Assembly (NCBI RefSeq): GCF_000416985.1
Contig: NZ_ATDL01000004.1
Span: 434,001-498,000, forward strand
From: Sphingobacterium paucimobilis HER1398
GTDB lineage: Bacteria > Bacteroidota > Bacteroidia > Sphingobacteriales > Sphingobacteriaceae
DNA: 64,000 nt
Direction of reading: 5' to 3'
In this document: positions 45,040-53,878 of the stretch, piece after piece
Numbering within the stretch: the stretch's first letter is position 1
Layout: each line of letters starts with the position of its first letter
Program-made: the position numbers and the translations under genes
Notes under the pieces: generated by a model
Database searches by the model: none
What the model was told of the DNA's origin: nothing
What the model saw: the letters and a program-made list of their open reading frames with translations, nothing else

Positions 45040-46323
45040 ATGAATATACTAAAAAGCTTAATAGACGGTAAACATAGAGAAGGAAGGCGGAAATTTATCC
45101 GGCAGATTGTTCTTTCCTCATTTGCACTGACATCTGGCCGTGCCTTAATGTCGTGTACTAAAGGAGGCAATGAGGATGAAGAGACCTTTATACCTGAACC
45201 AACACCTGTTGAAACGGATCCTCAGGTGAGTATCAGCAATGGGTTATTTAACCAAAGTAAAAAGGATAATTTAGGGTTGCAGTATTTGGATGGCACAGAG
45301 CAGATTATGGTGTTCCGTCCTGATCAGCCGTTGGATATGAAGTTTAATAACCATCCGCAGCTTGTGGAGTTCAAGGGTAAGTTGTACGCGACATGGGTGG
45401 GGCATCCCTTACATGAAACGAGCGAAATCTCTTATGTGTACTACAGTTACTCGTCCAACGGGACGACCTGGGAAAAACCGATACAGGTTGGACCTGCGAA
45501 TAGAGCAAGTGGAGGCTGGCTTACAGACGGGAATCAGTTGCACTGTCTATTGATTGCTGGAGATAAAGCTAATAAAACATCAATTACAGAGTATTGCTCT
45601 TCTACTGACGGGATAGCTTGGACAGAGCCAAAAGTATTGATCCGGAACGCTGCCCCTAGTGAGAGCGCGAGAAGACTGCCTAATGGGCGTTATATTATGA
45701 TATGCCATGGTTTGGGTACAGATGCTTTTAAAGAGGTTCGGGGAACGCGGATTATGTATTCTGATTCGAAGGATGGACTTTCTGATTGGAAGCAAGCTCT
45801 ATTACCAGACTTGCGTGATTATAATGTCAATAGCAATGAAAAAGTTGCACGCGCTGTCGAGGCTAGTTTTTTTGGACGATTGGAAGGAGAGCTGGTTATA
45901 CTTTTTCGGGATTTGTATTTTGATGCGGCACCACGTACATGGAAATTGTTGGCCGCGGTAAGTCAGGATAATGGGGCGACATGGTCGAAACCGACGTTGA
46001 CTAATATCCCTGATTCAGATTCCATGCAATGTGCTGGAAATCTCAGTGCTTCTGTCTCCTATTTTGTCAATAACCCAGTCCCTACGAGAAGACGTGTTCC
46101 CTTGACGGTTACATTAAGTAAAAACGGTAAGCTATTTAACAAGTCATTTTTGCTACGCGATGTTCCGCAACCAAGACGCTATGATGGAATAAGTAAAACT
46201 GAGGGCTATAGCTATCCAGGAAGCTTCGTCTGGAAAGGCTATTTGTATGTCGCCTACGCTACAAATAAAGAAGACGTTGAGATTACACGGATTGCAGTAG
46301 ATAAACTGATTGCTCAAGTTTAG
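45040..46323 (+). CDS. Sialidase-fold (BNR/Asp-box) lipoprotein, last gene of the polysaccharide locus
   Basis: 427 residues. The N terminus has a twin-arginine-like motif (GRRKFIRQ) followed by a hydrophobic stretch and a lipobox-like LMSC, then an acidic/Pro linker. The propeller (about 75-427) has Asp boxes SSNGTTW, STDGIAW and SQDNGATW. The fold is shared by sialidases and several polysaccharide-active enzymes. The arginine triad needed for sialidase activity is not clearly present. It follows the broken SGNH gene by 13 bp. The next gene, argH, is unrelated. Confidence 0.75.
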   Translation: MNILKSLIDGKHREGRRKFIRQIVLSSFALTSGRALMSCTKGGNEDEETFIPEPTPVETDPQVSISNGLFNQSKKDNLGLQYLDGTEQIMVFRPDQPLDMKFNNHPQLVEFKGKLYATWVGHPLHETSEISYVYYSYSSNGTTWEKPIQVGPANRASGGWLTDGNQLHCLLIAGDKANKTSITEYCSSTDGIAWTEPKVLIRNAAPSESARRLPNGRYIMICHGLGTDAFKEVRGTRIMYSDSKDGLSDWKQALLPDLRDYNVNSNEKVARAVEASFFGRLEGELVILFRDLYFDAAPRTWKLLAAVSQDNGATWSKPTLTNIPDSDSMQCAGNLSASVSYFVNNPVPTRRRVPLTVTLSKNGKLFNKSFLLRDVPQPRRYDGISKTEGYSYPGSFVWKGYLYVAYATNKEDVEITRIAVDKLIAQV

Positions 46324-46488
46324 GTGCTGAGATTGTGCTTATTGGCGTCGTAAAGAGACACTGTTCTGAATGTAAAGGAATATCGCTAGGTTTGTAGTCT
46401 GGCTAAATGATAAGAAGAATAGCTGTTTTTTACTACTTACTTGCGAAAATGTGTTATTTTTACGACACTTTAAGATAACTTGAATTGA

Positions 46489-47820
46489 ATGAAAATTTGG
46501 CAAAAAAATATAGATGTAGATTCCTTTGTCGAATCTTTTACTGTAGGTAACGATCGCGAAATGGATCTGCAACTTGCAGAAGCTGATGTTTTGGGATCTT
46601 TGGCGCATACGCGTATGCTACATAGTATCGATCTGATGACTATGGAAGACCTTAACGCAGTGCAGCAAGAGCTTAAACATATTTATAAAGAGATACAGAA
46701 TGGTGCCTTTGTGATAGAAGAGTGTGTAGAGGATGTCCATTCACAAGTCGAAATGATATTGACACAGCGAGTGGGGGAGGCAGGGAAAAAGATACATTCG
46801 GGACGCTCCCGTAATGACCAGGTATTGGTCGATCTCAAGCTTTATTTTCGCTCTGAGATACAACGTGTATTCAGTAATACAGAGCTTCTTTTTAAGCAAC
46901 TTTTACACTTAAGCGAGCAACATAAAAATGTCTTGATGCCGGGGTATACGCATTTGCAAATAGCGATGCCATCTTCTTTTGGGCTTTGGTTTGGAGCTTA
47001 TGCAGAGAGTTTGGTCGATGATCTGCATCTGTTGAAGGCTGCCTGGACTGTGAGTAATAAGAACCCTTTAGGTTCAGCCGCAGGCTATGGTTCTTCTTTT
47101 CCGCTGAATCGAACGATGACAACGGAGCTATTGGGGTTTGAAGACCTTAATTATAATGTCGTATATGCACAGATGGGAAGAGGTAAGACTGAGCGTATCG
47201 TCGCACAGGCGATGAGTTCTATAGCCGCTACGCTGGCCAAATTTGCCATGGATGTGACGTTGTACATTAATCAAAATTTTGGGTTTATTTCTTTTCCTGC
47301 GCATTTGACTACAGGGTCTAGTATTATGCCACACAAAAAAAACCCCGATGTATTCGAACTCATTCGGTCTCGATGTAATAAGATACAAGCTTTGCCCAAC
47401 GAGATCGCTATGATGACTACGAACCTGCCAATGGGATATCATCGGGATCTACAGCTGTTAAAGGAAAATTTGTTCCCAGCTTTTCAATCCTTGAATGATT
47501 GCTTGGAAATAGCAACCTTTATGTTGGAACATATCTCGATAAAGGAAAATATACTGGACGATCCAAAATATGACTACTTATTCAGTGTAGAAGTTGTTAA
47601 TAACGAAGTGCTACAAGGTGTACCATTCCGTGAAGCGTATAAGAATATTGGGCTCGCTATTGAAGAGGGGACATTCAAGCCTGAAAAAAAGGTACAGCAT
47701 ACACACGAAGGCAGTATTGGTAATCCGTGCAACGATCATATTAAGCGGATGTTTGAAGAGGTCAAAGCGCAGTTTGGTTTTGAAAAGGTCGAAAAGGCAC
47801 TGAATGATTTACTGAAATAG
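46489..47820 (+). CDS. argH: Argininosuccinate lyase
   Basis: 443 residues, slightly shorter than the usual 460. It splits argininosuccinate to arginine and fumarate, the last step of arginine synthesis. The fumarase/aspartase-superfamily signature GSSIMPHKKNPD is intact, as are VHSQVEMIL, GRSRNDQV and the GYTHLQ(I)A block. The C-terminal region ends with a short helical domain. It is monocistronic with its own terminator. Other arginine genes are not adjacent; the class III aminotransferase 7 kb away may or may not belong to the pathway. Confidence 0.94.
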   Translation: MKIWQKNIDVDSFVESFTVGNDREMDLQLAEADVLGSLAHTRMLHSIDLMTMEDLNAVQQELKHIYKEIQNGAFVIEECVEDVHSQVEMILTQRVGEAGKKIHSGRSRNDQVLVDLKLYFRSEIQRVFSNTELLFKQLLHLSEQHKNVLMPGYTHLQIAMPSSFGLWFGAYAESLVDDLHLLKAAWTVSNKNPLGSAAGYGSSFPLNRTMTTELLGFEDLNYNVVYAQMGRGKTERIVAQAMSSIAATLAKFAMDVTLYINQNFGFISFPAHLTTGSSIMPHKKNPDVFELIRSRCNKIQALPNEIAMMTTNLPMGYHRDLQLLKENLFPAFQSLNDCLEIATFMLEHISIKENILDDPKYDYLFSVEVVNNEVLQGVPFREAYKNIGLAIEEGTFKPEKKVQHTHEGSIGNPCNDHIKRMFEEVKAQFGFEKVEKALNDLLK

Positions 47821-47840
47821 AATTTTGAACTAAATATAAC

Positions 47841-47875
47841 AATCCCTGTCTGAGCAATCGGATGGGGATTTTTTG
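47841..47875 (+). terminator. Intrinsic terminator of argH
   Basis: AATCCC (47841-47846) pairs with GGGATT (47865-47870), with more pairs inside including G-U pairs. It is followed by TTTTTTG on the plus strand, 20 bases past the argH stop. Confidence 0.8.
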
Positions 47876-48001
47876 TGTCACAGAAGAGTTTTGTTTATTT
47901 TAATATATGTTAAAATGTTTTATGTTCAGCGCTTTGTGTTTTTTGGTATTTGCGTTGTGATATCATCAGTAATGTATTTATTACCTAAAAAAGTGCTAAA
48001 A

Positions 48002-48610
48002 AGTGATTGGTTCTTCGGAATCAGTGATCTCTTCTTCCAAAAATGTGACTATTGTTTAGCTCTTAGTGATTTGTTGCTGATGAAGAGTATTCACTTTATT
48101 GCATCGATTGATCACATGTTGATGAGTTGTACCTACCCTTTGGTGGAAAGTAAACACATAGTCTGATAAAGTTATCACTATTGTGTGCCAAGGGGCTCAT
48201 GTTTGTTATTAATTGATTTCTTTTTGCTAAAGACTAGTTCCTTATAGCAGAATGGTGGTCACCAGTTGGTAGAATGCAAGTCCTCAACACTAGGGAGTGA
48301 CTACATTTTCCTAAAAAGTATTTATCTGTTATTATCAAGTGACTGCTATTCCATAACAAGTAGTAATTGTGTCCTAAGAAGTGTTCACTTTTTTTGAAAA
48401 TGTGAACACATGTTAGCTTATTGTGGTTACTCTTCATAAACGTACATACAGATCGTACGAAATTGTGTTCACCTATAGTCAATAGGTGAACACTCGTCGC
48501 TGAAAGGTAATCACTAGTCAGTGAGGAGTCTTCTCCAATCAGCGGGAAGTGATCACTGAAAGTGCGGGACTGTTCACTTTTTTCGACAGATATTTGTCGT
48601 TTTATTTCCT
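48002..48610. repeat. Phased array of 28-29 degenerate 21-bp units built on AGTGATCACT
   Basis: Units start every 21 bases from 48002 (48023, 48044, 48065 and so on to 48569, with a weak last one at 48590) without a single insertion or deletion. Columns 1-10 follow the palindrome AGTGATCACT: counted over 28 units, T at column 3 occurs in 25, G at column 2 in 23, a pyrimidine at column 7 in 27, C at column 9 in 21, and A at column 8 in 20. Columns 11-21 are looser, tending to TTTT then A-runs. Twenty-one bp is two B-DNA turns. Stops interrupt both strands, so the whole is not one gene. Because the core is palindromic, heptapeptide patterns such as SDxFFxx appear in frames of both strands (47873-48166 plus, 48234-48617 minus). 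Function is unknown. Confidence 0.85.
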
Positions 48611-49093
48611 TTGCCATACCTCAAAGGTATAGTCGTAAACATGCTTTTCATCCTTATTATGTTTTTCCTGACTAATGAGTTCCCATTCAGTGGAAGGAAG
48701 CTCTGGAAAAAATGCATCTCCATCAATAGTCGCATGAACCCGGGTCAGTAATACACGTTGGGCAAGAGGAAGTACCTGTTGATAGATATTTGCTCCACCG
48801 ATAATGAATATTTCTCGTTCATCACGGCAGTAGGTGAGGACATCTTGTAGGCTATTTGCAACGTCTATCTCTGGATTGTTGTATTGCTGATCTCTAGTCA
48901 ATACAATATTTCGACGTTCGGGTAGTGGCTTTCCAATGGATTCAAATGTCTTACGTCCCATTATTACAGAATGGCCAAGAGTTGTCTTTTTGAAGTATTT
49001 AAAATCGTTGGGTAGGTGCCAAGGCATTTGATTGTTTTTACCTATAGCATTATTTTCTGCAGCGGCAACGATTAGTGTTATTTTGGTACTCAC
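48602..49093 (-). CDS. folA: Dihydrofolate reductase
   Basis: 163 residues. Reduces dihydrofolate with NADPH, regenerating the cofactor consumed by the adjacent thyA product. The substrate loop AIGKNNQMPWHLPNDFKYFK, the NADPH-binding VIMGRKTFESIGKPLPERRN and IFIIGGANIYQQVLP blocks are all present. It ends right where the 21-bp array begins; its last bases overlap a minus-strand 127-codon frame. Gap to thyA is 53 bp, filled with repeated AGTAAAAATTAAAA. Confidence 0.96.
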   Translation of the reverse strand: MSTKITLIVAAAENNAIGKNNQMPWHLPNDFKYFKKTTLGHSVIMGRKTFESIGKPLPERRNIVLTRDQQYNNPEIDVANSLQDVLTYCRDEREIFIIGGANIYQQVLPLAQRVLLTRVHATIDGDAFFPELPSTEWELISQEKHNKDEKHVYDYTFEVWQRK

Positions 49094-49146
49094 GAAGTAA
49101 AAATTAAAAAGTAAAAATTAAAAAAGTCTACACTTCGAAATATTCA

Positions 49147-49968
49147 CTATACCGCTACTGGAGCTTTGATATGTGGATGGAACTCATAGTCCACTAATTC
49201 GAAGTCTTCGAATTTGAAATCAAAAATGTCTTTAACTTCGGGATTGATCTTCATTTGTGGTAGTGCTTTTGGTTCTCTCGACAATTGTAATTCGGTCTGC
49301 TCGAAGTGATTGCTGTAGATATGTGCGTCACCCAAGGTGTGGACGAAGTCTGCCACCTCCATATCACAGACCTGTGCAACCATCATGGTTAACAGGGCAT
49401 AAGAAGCGATATTGAAAGGTACACCTAGGAAAATATCAGCACTCCTTTGGTACAGTTGACAGGAGAGTTGCGGTTTTAATAGTCCTTTCTCTGGTTGTGC
49501 TGGTGCTACGTTAAACTGGAAGAAGGCATGACATGGCGGAAGAGCCATACTGCCGATTTCAGCCACATTCCAAGCTGATACAATGATGCGGCGGGAGTCA
49601 GGTGTATTTTTAAGTTGTTGGATGATTTGCGCAATCTGGTCGATATGCCCACCGTCTGGAGTAGGCCAAGAACGCCATTGGGAACCGTACACTGGGCCTA
49701 AATTGCCATTTTCATCAGCCCATTCATCCCATATGCTTACGCCATTCTCTTTGAGGTACTGGATATTGGTCTCGCCTTTCAAGAACCAGATCAGTTCGTG
49801 GATGATAGAGCGAAGGTGTAGTTTTTTCGTCGTTACTAAAGGGAAGCCTTCTTTTAAATTGAAACGCATCTGATAGCCAAAAACACCACGTGTACCTGTC
49901 CCTGTTCTGTCTGTTTTGTCGACGCCCTCTGTATATACGTGTTGGAGTAAATCTAGATATTGTTTCAT
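49147..49968 (-). CDS. thyA: Thymidylate synthase
   Basis: 273 residues. Converts dUMP to dTMP with methylenetetrahydrofolate, giving dihydrofolate for FolA. Catalytic C146 lies in [11 protein letters not shown], and [27 protein letters not shown] and the dUMP-binding [13 protein letters not shown] are standard. A short insert ([11 protein letters not shown]) follows the catalytic loop. It is first in an operon with folA. Confidence 0.97.
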   Translation of the reverse strand: MKQYLDLLQHVYTEGVDKTDRTGTGTRGVFGYQMRFNLKEGFPLVTTKKLHLRSIIHELIWFLKGETNIQYLKENGVSIWDEWADENGNLGPVYGSQWRSWPTPDGGHIDQIAQIIQQLKNTPDSRRIIVSAWNVAEIGSMALPPCHAFFQFNVAPAQPEKGLLKPQLSCQLYQRSADIFLGVPFNIASYALLTMMVAQVCDMEVADFVHTLGDAHIYSNHFEQTELQLSREPKALPQMKINPEVKDIFDFKFEDFELVDYEFHPHIKAPVAV

Positions 49969-50147
49969 TTTTTTATCTTTTTTTGAACTGCCCTAAGGCA
50001 GATAATAATGATTTTTAGGAATATCCAAAGCTAAGGAAATTACAGCTAATGTTGAAATCCTTTAATTTATTACTGTCATTGCCATCTCATTTCTGCAATC
50101 TATTAATCGAAATATAAAATCTGAAATATCATATCTATAAAAATGTG

Positions 50148-50155
50148 TATTTTTG
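50148..50155 (+). promoter_or_regulatory. Candidate -7 box (TATTTTTG) that fixes the mtaB start
   Basis: TAnnTTTG match lying inside the longer possible mtaB frame (ATG at 50145) and 10 bases before the ATG at 50166. It argues for the downstream start. Confidence 0.45.
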
Positions 50156-50165
50156 CAAAATTATC

Positions 50166-51485
50166 ATGAATAAGAAAGTCGCTTTTTACACACTGGGATG
50201 TAAGCTGAATTTTTCAGAAACTTCCTCTATAGGTCGTATTTTTAAGAATGCGGGTTATGAAACTACACCTTTTAACTCACAGGCAGATGTGTATGTCATC
50301 AATACTTGCTCTGTGACGGATCATGCAGATAAGAAGTGTCGTAAGGTGGTGAAGGAAGCGCTTAAACATTCACCTAATGCTTATATTACGATCGTAGGTT
50401 GCTATGCACAATTGAAACCCAAGGAAATTTCGGAAATCCCTGGTGTGGATATGGTATTAGGTGCGGCGGAGAAATTTAATATTATTGAACATATTAATGA
50501 TTTGACCAAGCAGGAAAAAGCTATTATTCATAACGCTCCTATAGACGAGACGAATCAGTTTGTATCTGCCTTCTCTATTGGCGATCGTACACGTACTTTC
50601 TTGAAAGTACAGGATGGCTGTGACTATTCCTGCACTTTTTGTACGATACCATTGGCCCGTGGCGCTTCCCGTTCTGGTAAAATAGAAGATATCGTGAAGC
50701 AGGCGGAAGAAATAGCATCTTCAGGAGTGAAGGAAATCGTATTGACGGGGGTGAATATAGGGGATTTTGGAATCCGTGATGGTAAGCGTCAAGATAAGTT
50801 TTTGGATCTGGTAAAAGCACTGGATGAAGTGGAAGGAATTGACCGTATACGTATTTCGTCTATAGAGCCGAATCTATTGGCCAATGAGGTGATTGAGTTT
50901 GTCGCTCAGTCGAAGCGTTTTGTGCCTCATTTTCACATGCCCCTGCAATCTGGTAGCAATAAGATATTAGCGAAGATGCGTAGACGTTATAAACGTGAAT
51001 TATATGCGGAGCGGGTCGCGAAGATCAAAGCATTGATGCCCAATTGCTGTATTGGGGTAGATGTCATTGTGGGATTTCCGGGGGAGACAAGAGAAGATTT
51101 TATAGATACTTATAATTTCTTGAACGAGATGGATGTTTCTTATTTACATGTCTTCACCTATTCGGAGCGGGAAAATACCATAGCTGCGCAAATGGAAGGT
51201 GCGGTACCTGGGGCACAGCGTTCAGATCGTAGCAAGATGCTCCATATCCTATCAGAAAAGAAACGTCGTGCTTTTTATGAGGAAAACCTTACGGCAATGG
51301 GAGAGGTGCTATTTGAATCTGATATTAAAGATGGTTATATGCATGGTTTTTCTAAGAATTATGTAAAGGTACGTACGGAATATGACCCACTTTTAGTGAA
51401 TGAAATCGTGCCGGTAAGGTTTGTTTCTATTTCGGAGAATGGAGAAGTTGATATTGAAGAGTTGCCCGAAATACTGACACATTAA
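50166..51485 (+). CDS. mtaB: tRNA t6A37 methylthiotransferase
   Basis: 439 residues. An upstream ATG seven codons earlier overlaps a promoter box, so MNKKVAFYTLGCKLNFSET is taken as the start. The N-terminal methylthiotransferase domain holds cysteines at GCKLN, NTCSVT and GCYAQ for the second cluster. The radical SAM CxxxCxxC is CDYSCTFC (about residues 150-157). The C-terminal TRAM-like domain ends the protein. It converts t6A37 to ms2t6A37 in ANN-decoding tRNAs. The NTCSVT...CYAQLKP pattern and GCKLN opening favour MtaB over MiaB or RimO. Monocistronic. Confidence 0.92.
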   Translation: MNKKVAFYTLGCKLNFSETSSIGRIFKNAGYETTPFNSQADVYVINTCSVTDHADKKCRKVVKEALKHSPNAYITIVGCYAQLKPKEISEIPGVDMVLGAAEKFNIIEHINDLTKQEKAIIHNAPIDETNQFVSAFSIGDRTRTFLKVQDGCDYSCTFCTIPLARGASRSGKIEDIVKQAEEIASSGVKEIVLTGVNIGDFGIRDGKRQDKFLDLVKALDEVEGIDRIRISSIEPNLLANEVIEFVAQSKRFVPHFHMPLQSGSNKILAKMRRRYKRELYAERVAKIKALMPNCCIGVDVIVGFPGETREDFIDTYNFLNEMDVSYLHVFTYSERENTIAAQMEGAVPGAQRSDRSKMLHILSEKKRRAFYEENLTAMGEVLFESDIKDGYMHGFSKNYVKVRTEYDPLLVNEIVPVRFVSISENGEVDIEELPEILTH

Positions 51486-51535
51486 ATAAGAAAAGAAAAA
51501 AGCCCGCTAATGCGGGCTTTTTTCTTTTCTTATTT
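51484..51535. terminator. 24-bp perfect bidirectional terminator
   Basis: Arms 51484-51507 and 51512-51535 pair exactly around TAAT. The AGCCCGC/GCGGGCT core is flanked by A/T-rich tracts. It lies between the convergent mtaB and phosphate-transporter genes and includes the end of both. Confidence 0.95.
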
Positions 51536-53791
51536 GATTTTCTTGTTATCTATTTTAAACTCTTCAAATTCCTTGTTCAGTCGAAGTAGTTTGAAGGTCG
51601 AACTAATAAGCTCATTGGTCTCCAATAATATCGAGAAATACAGTTTTGCATTTTTTGGACTGTTTTCAGTCGTACGGATATGATCAATCTGTTTGTCTAC
51701 AAGATTGTTAATCACTTTTTGAAGTTGATCCCGCTGCTTCATTGTATTGTCAATTTTTAAGAATTCACGTCTCTTGTACATATTGTATACTTCGGCATAC
51801 CAATTGCCCAATTCGTCAGCTACCAAGCGAAGGTCATTGCCTTGATAGTCTTTCAGTGACTTATGGTTGTTATCGACATGGTTATGTGCATTCGTGGCAA
51901 TGACATAAAGGTTTTCGACAATATCTTGCAGATATCCTAAAGACATAATATAGAAGCGGCTACCCTTGGCCGAAGAATCATCTAAATTACGTATAAAACT
52001 ATATAGGTTATCATTGGTAGAATCTAAATCTCTTAAGAACTTTTTTATAAGCTTTTTGTTCATAGATAGAGATGTTAGGTCATTTTTAATCAGACTGTCG
52101 ACTATCTCTTTGTAGAAAATATTGGATTTTGCGAATACTTCACTTATTTGGTTTGAGCTAGCTTCTGTTACTTGTTGTAAGGTATGTATGTCTTCTTTGG
52201 CTAGTTTTAATTTCTTTTTGGCTTGTTCAGCAACTTTTTTCTTGTGGCTTTTCGCATTGAAAACCAATAGGATTGCCAAAAAGACAAGAGCACCTACAAA
52301 CGTAATTATACCCCCTATCTTTAAAAGGTACGCTATTACAAATGCTCCAGCAAAGGCGCAGGCTGCAGTAAAGAACCAGCCTCCAATAACATGAAAAACT
52401 CCTGATACACGATAGACTGCACTCTCGCGATCCCAAGCACGGTCAGCAAAAGCAGTACCCATGGCAACCATAAAGGTTACGTAGGTAGTGGACAATGGAA
52501 GTTTCATAGAAGTTCCCAGCGCAATAAGACTACTGGCAACCATAAGGTTGACCGAAGCGCGTACCATATCAAACATAGGCTCGTCTGGCGTTTTCTTTTT
52601 TGTCGTCCGCTCATTTTCAAAAGAACGGTCTAAGCGTGCTTGGAGAGCCCTCGGCATTAAGAAACCTATGGCGTTCCCGATGCTGAGAAAACCACGTACG
52701 ATCCATCTGGATAGCGTATTGGGTTGGAATTTTTCGGTGCTGGCATCTTGGCTAGTAAGACTCATTTCGGTTTCGATAACTGTTTTAGCCTTTTTGGATG
52801 TCCATAGTGTAATGATCATAATGGCTCCAGAGATAAATAATATCCAGACTGGAGCTACGATATCAGCCGAACCGAGTTCGTCCATCATATAGGTCTCAGG
52901 ATTGCCGCCGGATGCTTGGAAAAAGCCAATAGCCTGTATCGCTGCGACCGGAACACCAATAAAGTTAACCAGGTCATTGCCTGCAAAAGAAAGTGCTAGT
53001 GCAAATGTACCTATACCAATAATGACTTTAAGGATGTTTATCTTTAGATGGGTCAATATGAAGCTGAAGGCGGTAAATAGGACAAAACTGCCTAATATCA
53101 GTAACAGCTCATGTGTATTGATCCAATCCTTGGTGGCTTTATCAATGAATGTAACACTTTTTAGTCCCTTAATGATAATAAAATAACTAATGGCTGCAAG
53201 AGCTACCCCGCCAAAGAATACACCAAAGGATTTCATTTTTCGTTCGAATTGAAATGTAAATATCAAACGAGAAACATATTGAACTGCCATACCAACGGTA
53301 AAGGATAATATAACAGACAATAATATACTAATGACAATTTCTGAAGCCTTTTCAGTATTGATATATTGAGATAGGCTAGACCAATCTCCTGTGGTCGTGG
53401 CTATTTTATATAGGCCAAGGCATACTGCACCCCCGAGTAGTTCGAATACGATGGATACTGTTGTGGAGGTGGGTAAACCAAAATAATTGAAGATATCCAA
53501 TAAGATGATATCTGTAATCATCACAGCTAGGAATATGATCAACACATCATTGAAACTGAACATACTGGGGATGTAAATCCCGCTTCGTGCAATTTCCATC
53601 ATACCACTGGAGAATACAGCTCCACATAGTATACCAGCACTTGCTAGGATCATGATCAGCCGAAAGGGAATGGCCTTTGATCCTATAGCTGAATTTAAGA
53701 AGTTAACAGCATCATTGCTCACTCCAACCATCAGGTCGATAATACCCAAGGTAATAAGTGTGATAATAACTAAATATAAATAATTGTCCAT
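51530..53791 (-). CDS. PiT-family inorganic phosphate transporter with PhoU-like C-terminal domain
   Basis: 753 residues, well above the usual 400-530. Residues about 1-515 hold the PiT repeats with GVSNDAVNFLNSAIGSKA and, later, FAGNDLVNFIGVPVAA, plus GLPTSTTVS and KLPLSTTYVT, around 11-12 spans. Residues about 530-745 are soluble, helical and charged (KKLKLAKEDIHTLQQVTEASSNQISEVF onward), matching a PhoU/DUF47-type helical bundle normally encoded as a separate neighbour. It imports phosphate with Na+ or H+. The fused domain may gate or sense phosphate. Confidence 0.88.
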   Translation of the reverse strand: MDNYLYLVIITLITLGIIDLMVGVSNDAVNFLNSAIGSKAIPFRLIMILASAGILCGAVFSSGMMEIARSGIYIPSMFSFNDVLIIFLAVMITDIILLDIFNYFGLPTSTTVSIVFELLGGAVCLGLYKIATTTGDWSSLSQYINTEKASEIVISILLSVILSFTVGMAVQYVSRLIFTFQFERKMKSFGVFFGGVALAAISYFIIIKGLKSVTFIDKATKDWINTHELLLILGSFVLFTAFSFILTHLKINILKVIIGIGTFALALSFAGNDLVNFIGVPVAAIQAIGFFQASGGNPETYMMDELGSADIVAPVWILFISGAIMIITLWTSKKAKTVIETEMSLTSQDASTEKFQPNTLSRWIVRGFLSIGNAIGFLMPRALQARLDRSFENERTTKKKTPDEPMFDMVRASVNLMVASSLIALGTSMKLPLSTTYVTFMVAMGTAFADRAWDRESAVYRVSGVFHVIGGWFFTAACAFAGAFVIAYLLKIGGIITFVGALVFLAILLVFNAKSHKKKVAEQAKKKLKLAKEDIHTLQQVTEASSNQISEVFAKSNIFYKEIVDSLIKNDLTSLSMNKKLIKKFLRDLDSTNDNLYSFIRNLDDSSAKGSRFYIMSLGYLQDIVENLYVIATNAHNHVDNNHKSLKDYQGNDLRLVADELGNWYAEVYNMYKRREFLKIDNTMKQRDQLQKVINNLVDKQIDHIRTTENSPKNAKLYFSILLETNELISSTFKLLRLNKEFEEFKIDNKKIK

Positions 53792-53878
53792 AGTTTTATT
53801 TTTGCAAAACTATGAACAAAAAGTCAAGTATATATTAAGTTAATGTTAAGTGTTGTATTTTATTTCTTTAATTGCTTT

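Noticed and set aside
27641..46323. A sialic-acid-specific utilisation locus
   Set aside because: The two sialidase-fold proteins and the O-acetylesterase would fit, but the arginine triad is not evident and no sialic-acid lyase, epimerase or transporter gene is present, so the substrate is left open.
47873..48166. 97-codon plus-strand frame with heptapeptide pattern (SDLFFQK, SDLLLMK)
   Set aside because: It starts inside the argH terminator region, ends in mid-array, and the 21-bp periodicity runs on unchanged past its stop. It is best explained as a by-product of the palindromic DNA repeat.
48002..48610. CRISPR array
   Set aside because: The repeated part is only about 10 bp and degenerate and the intervals 11 bp; there are no cas genes and no constant repeat.
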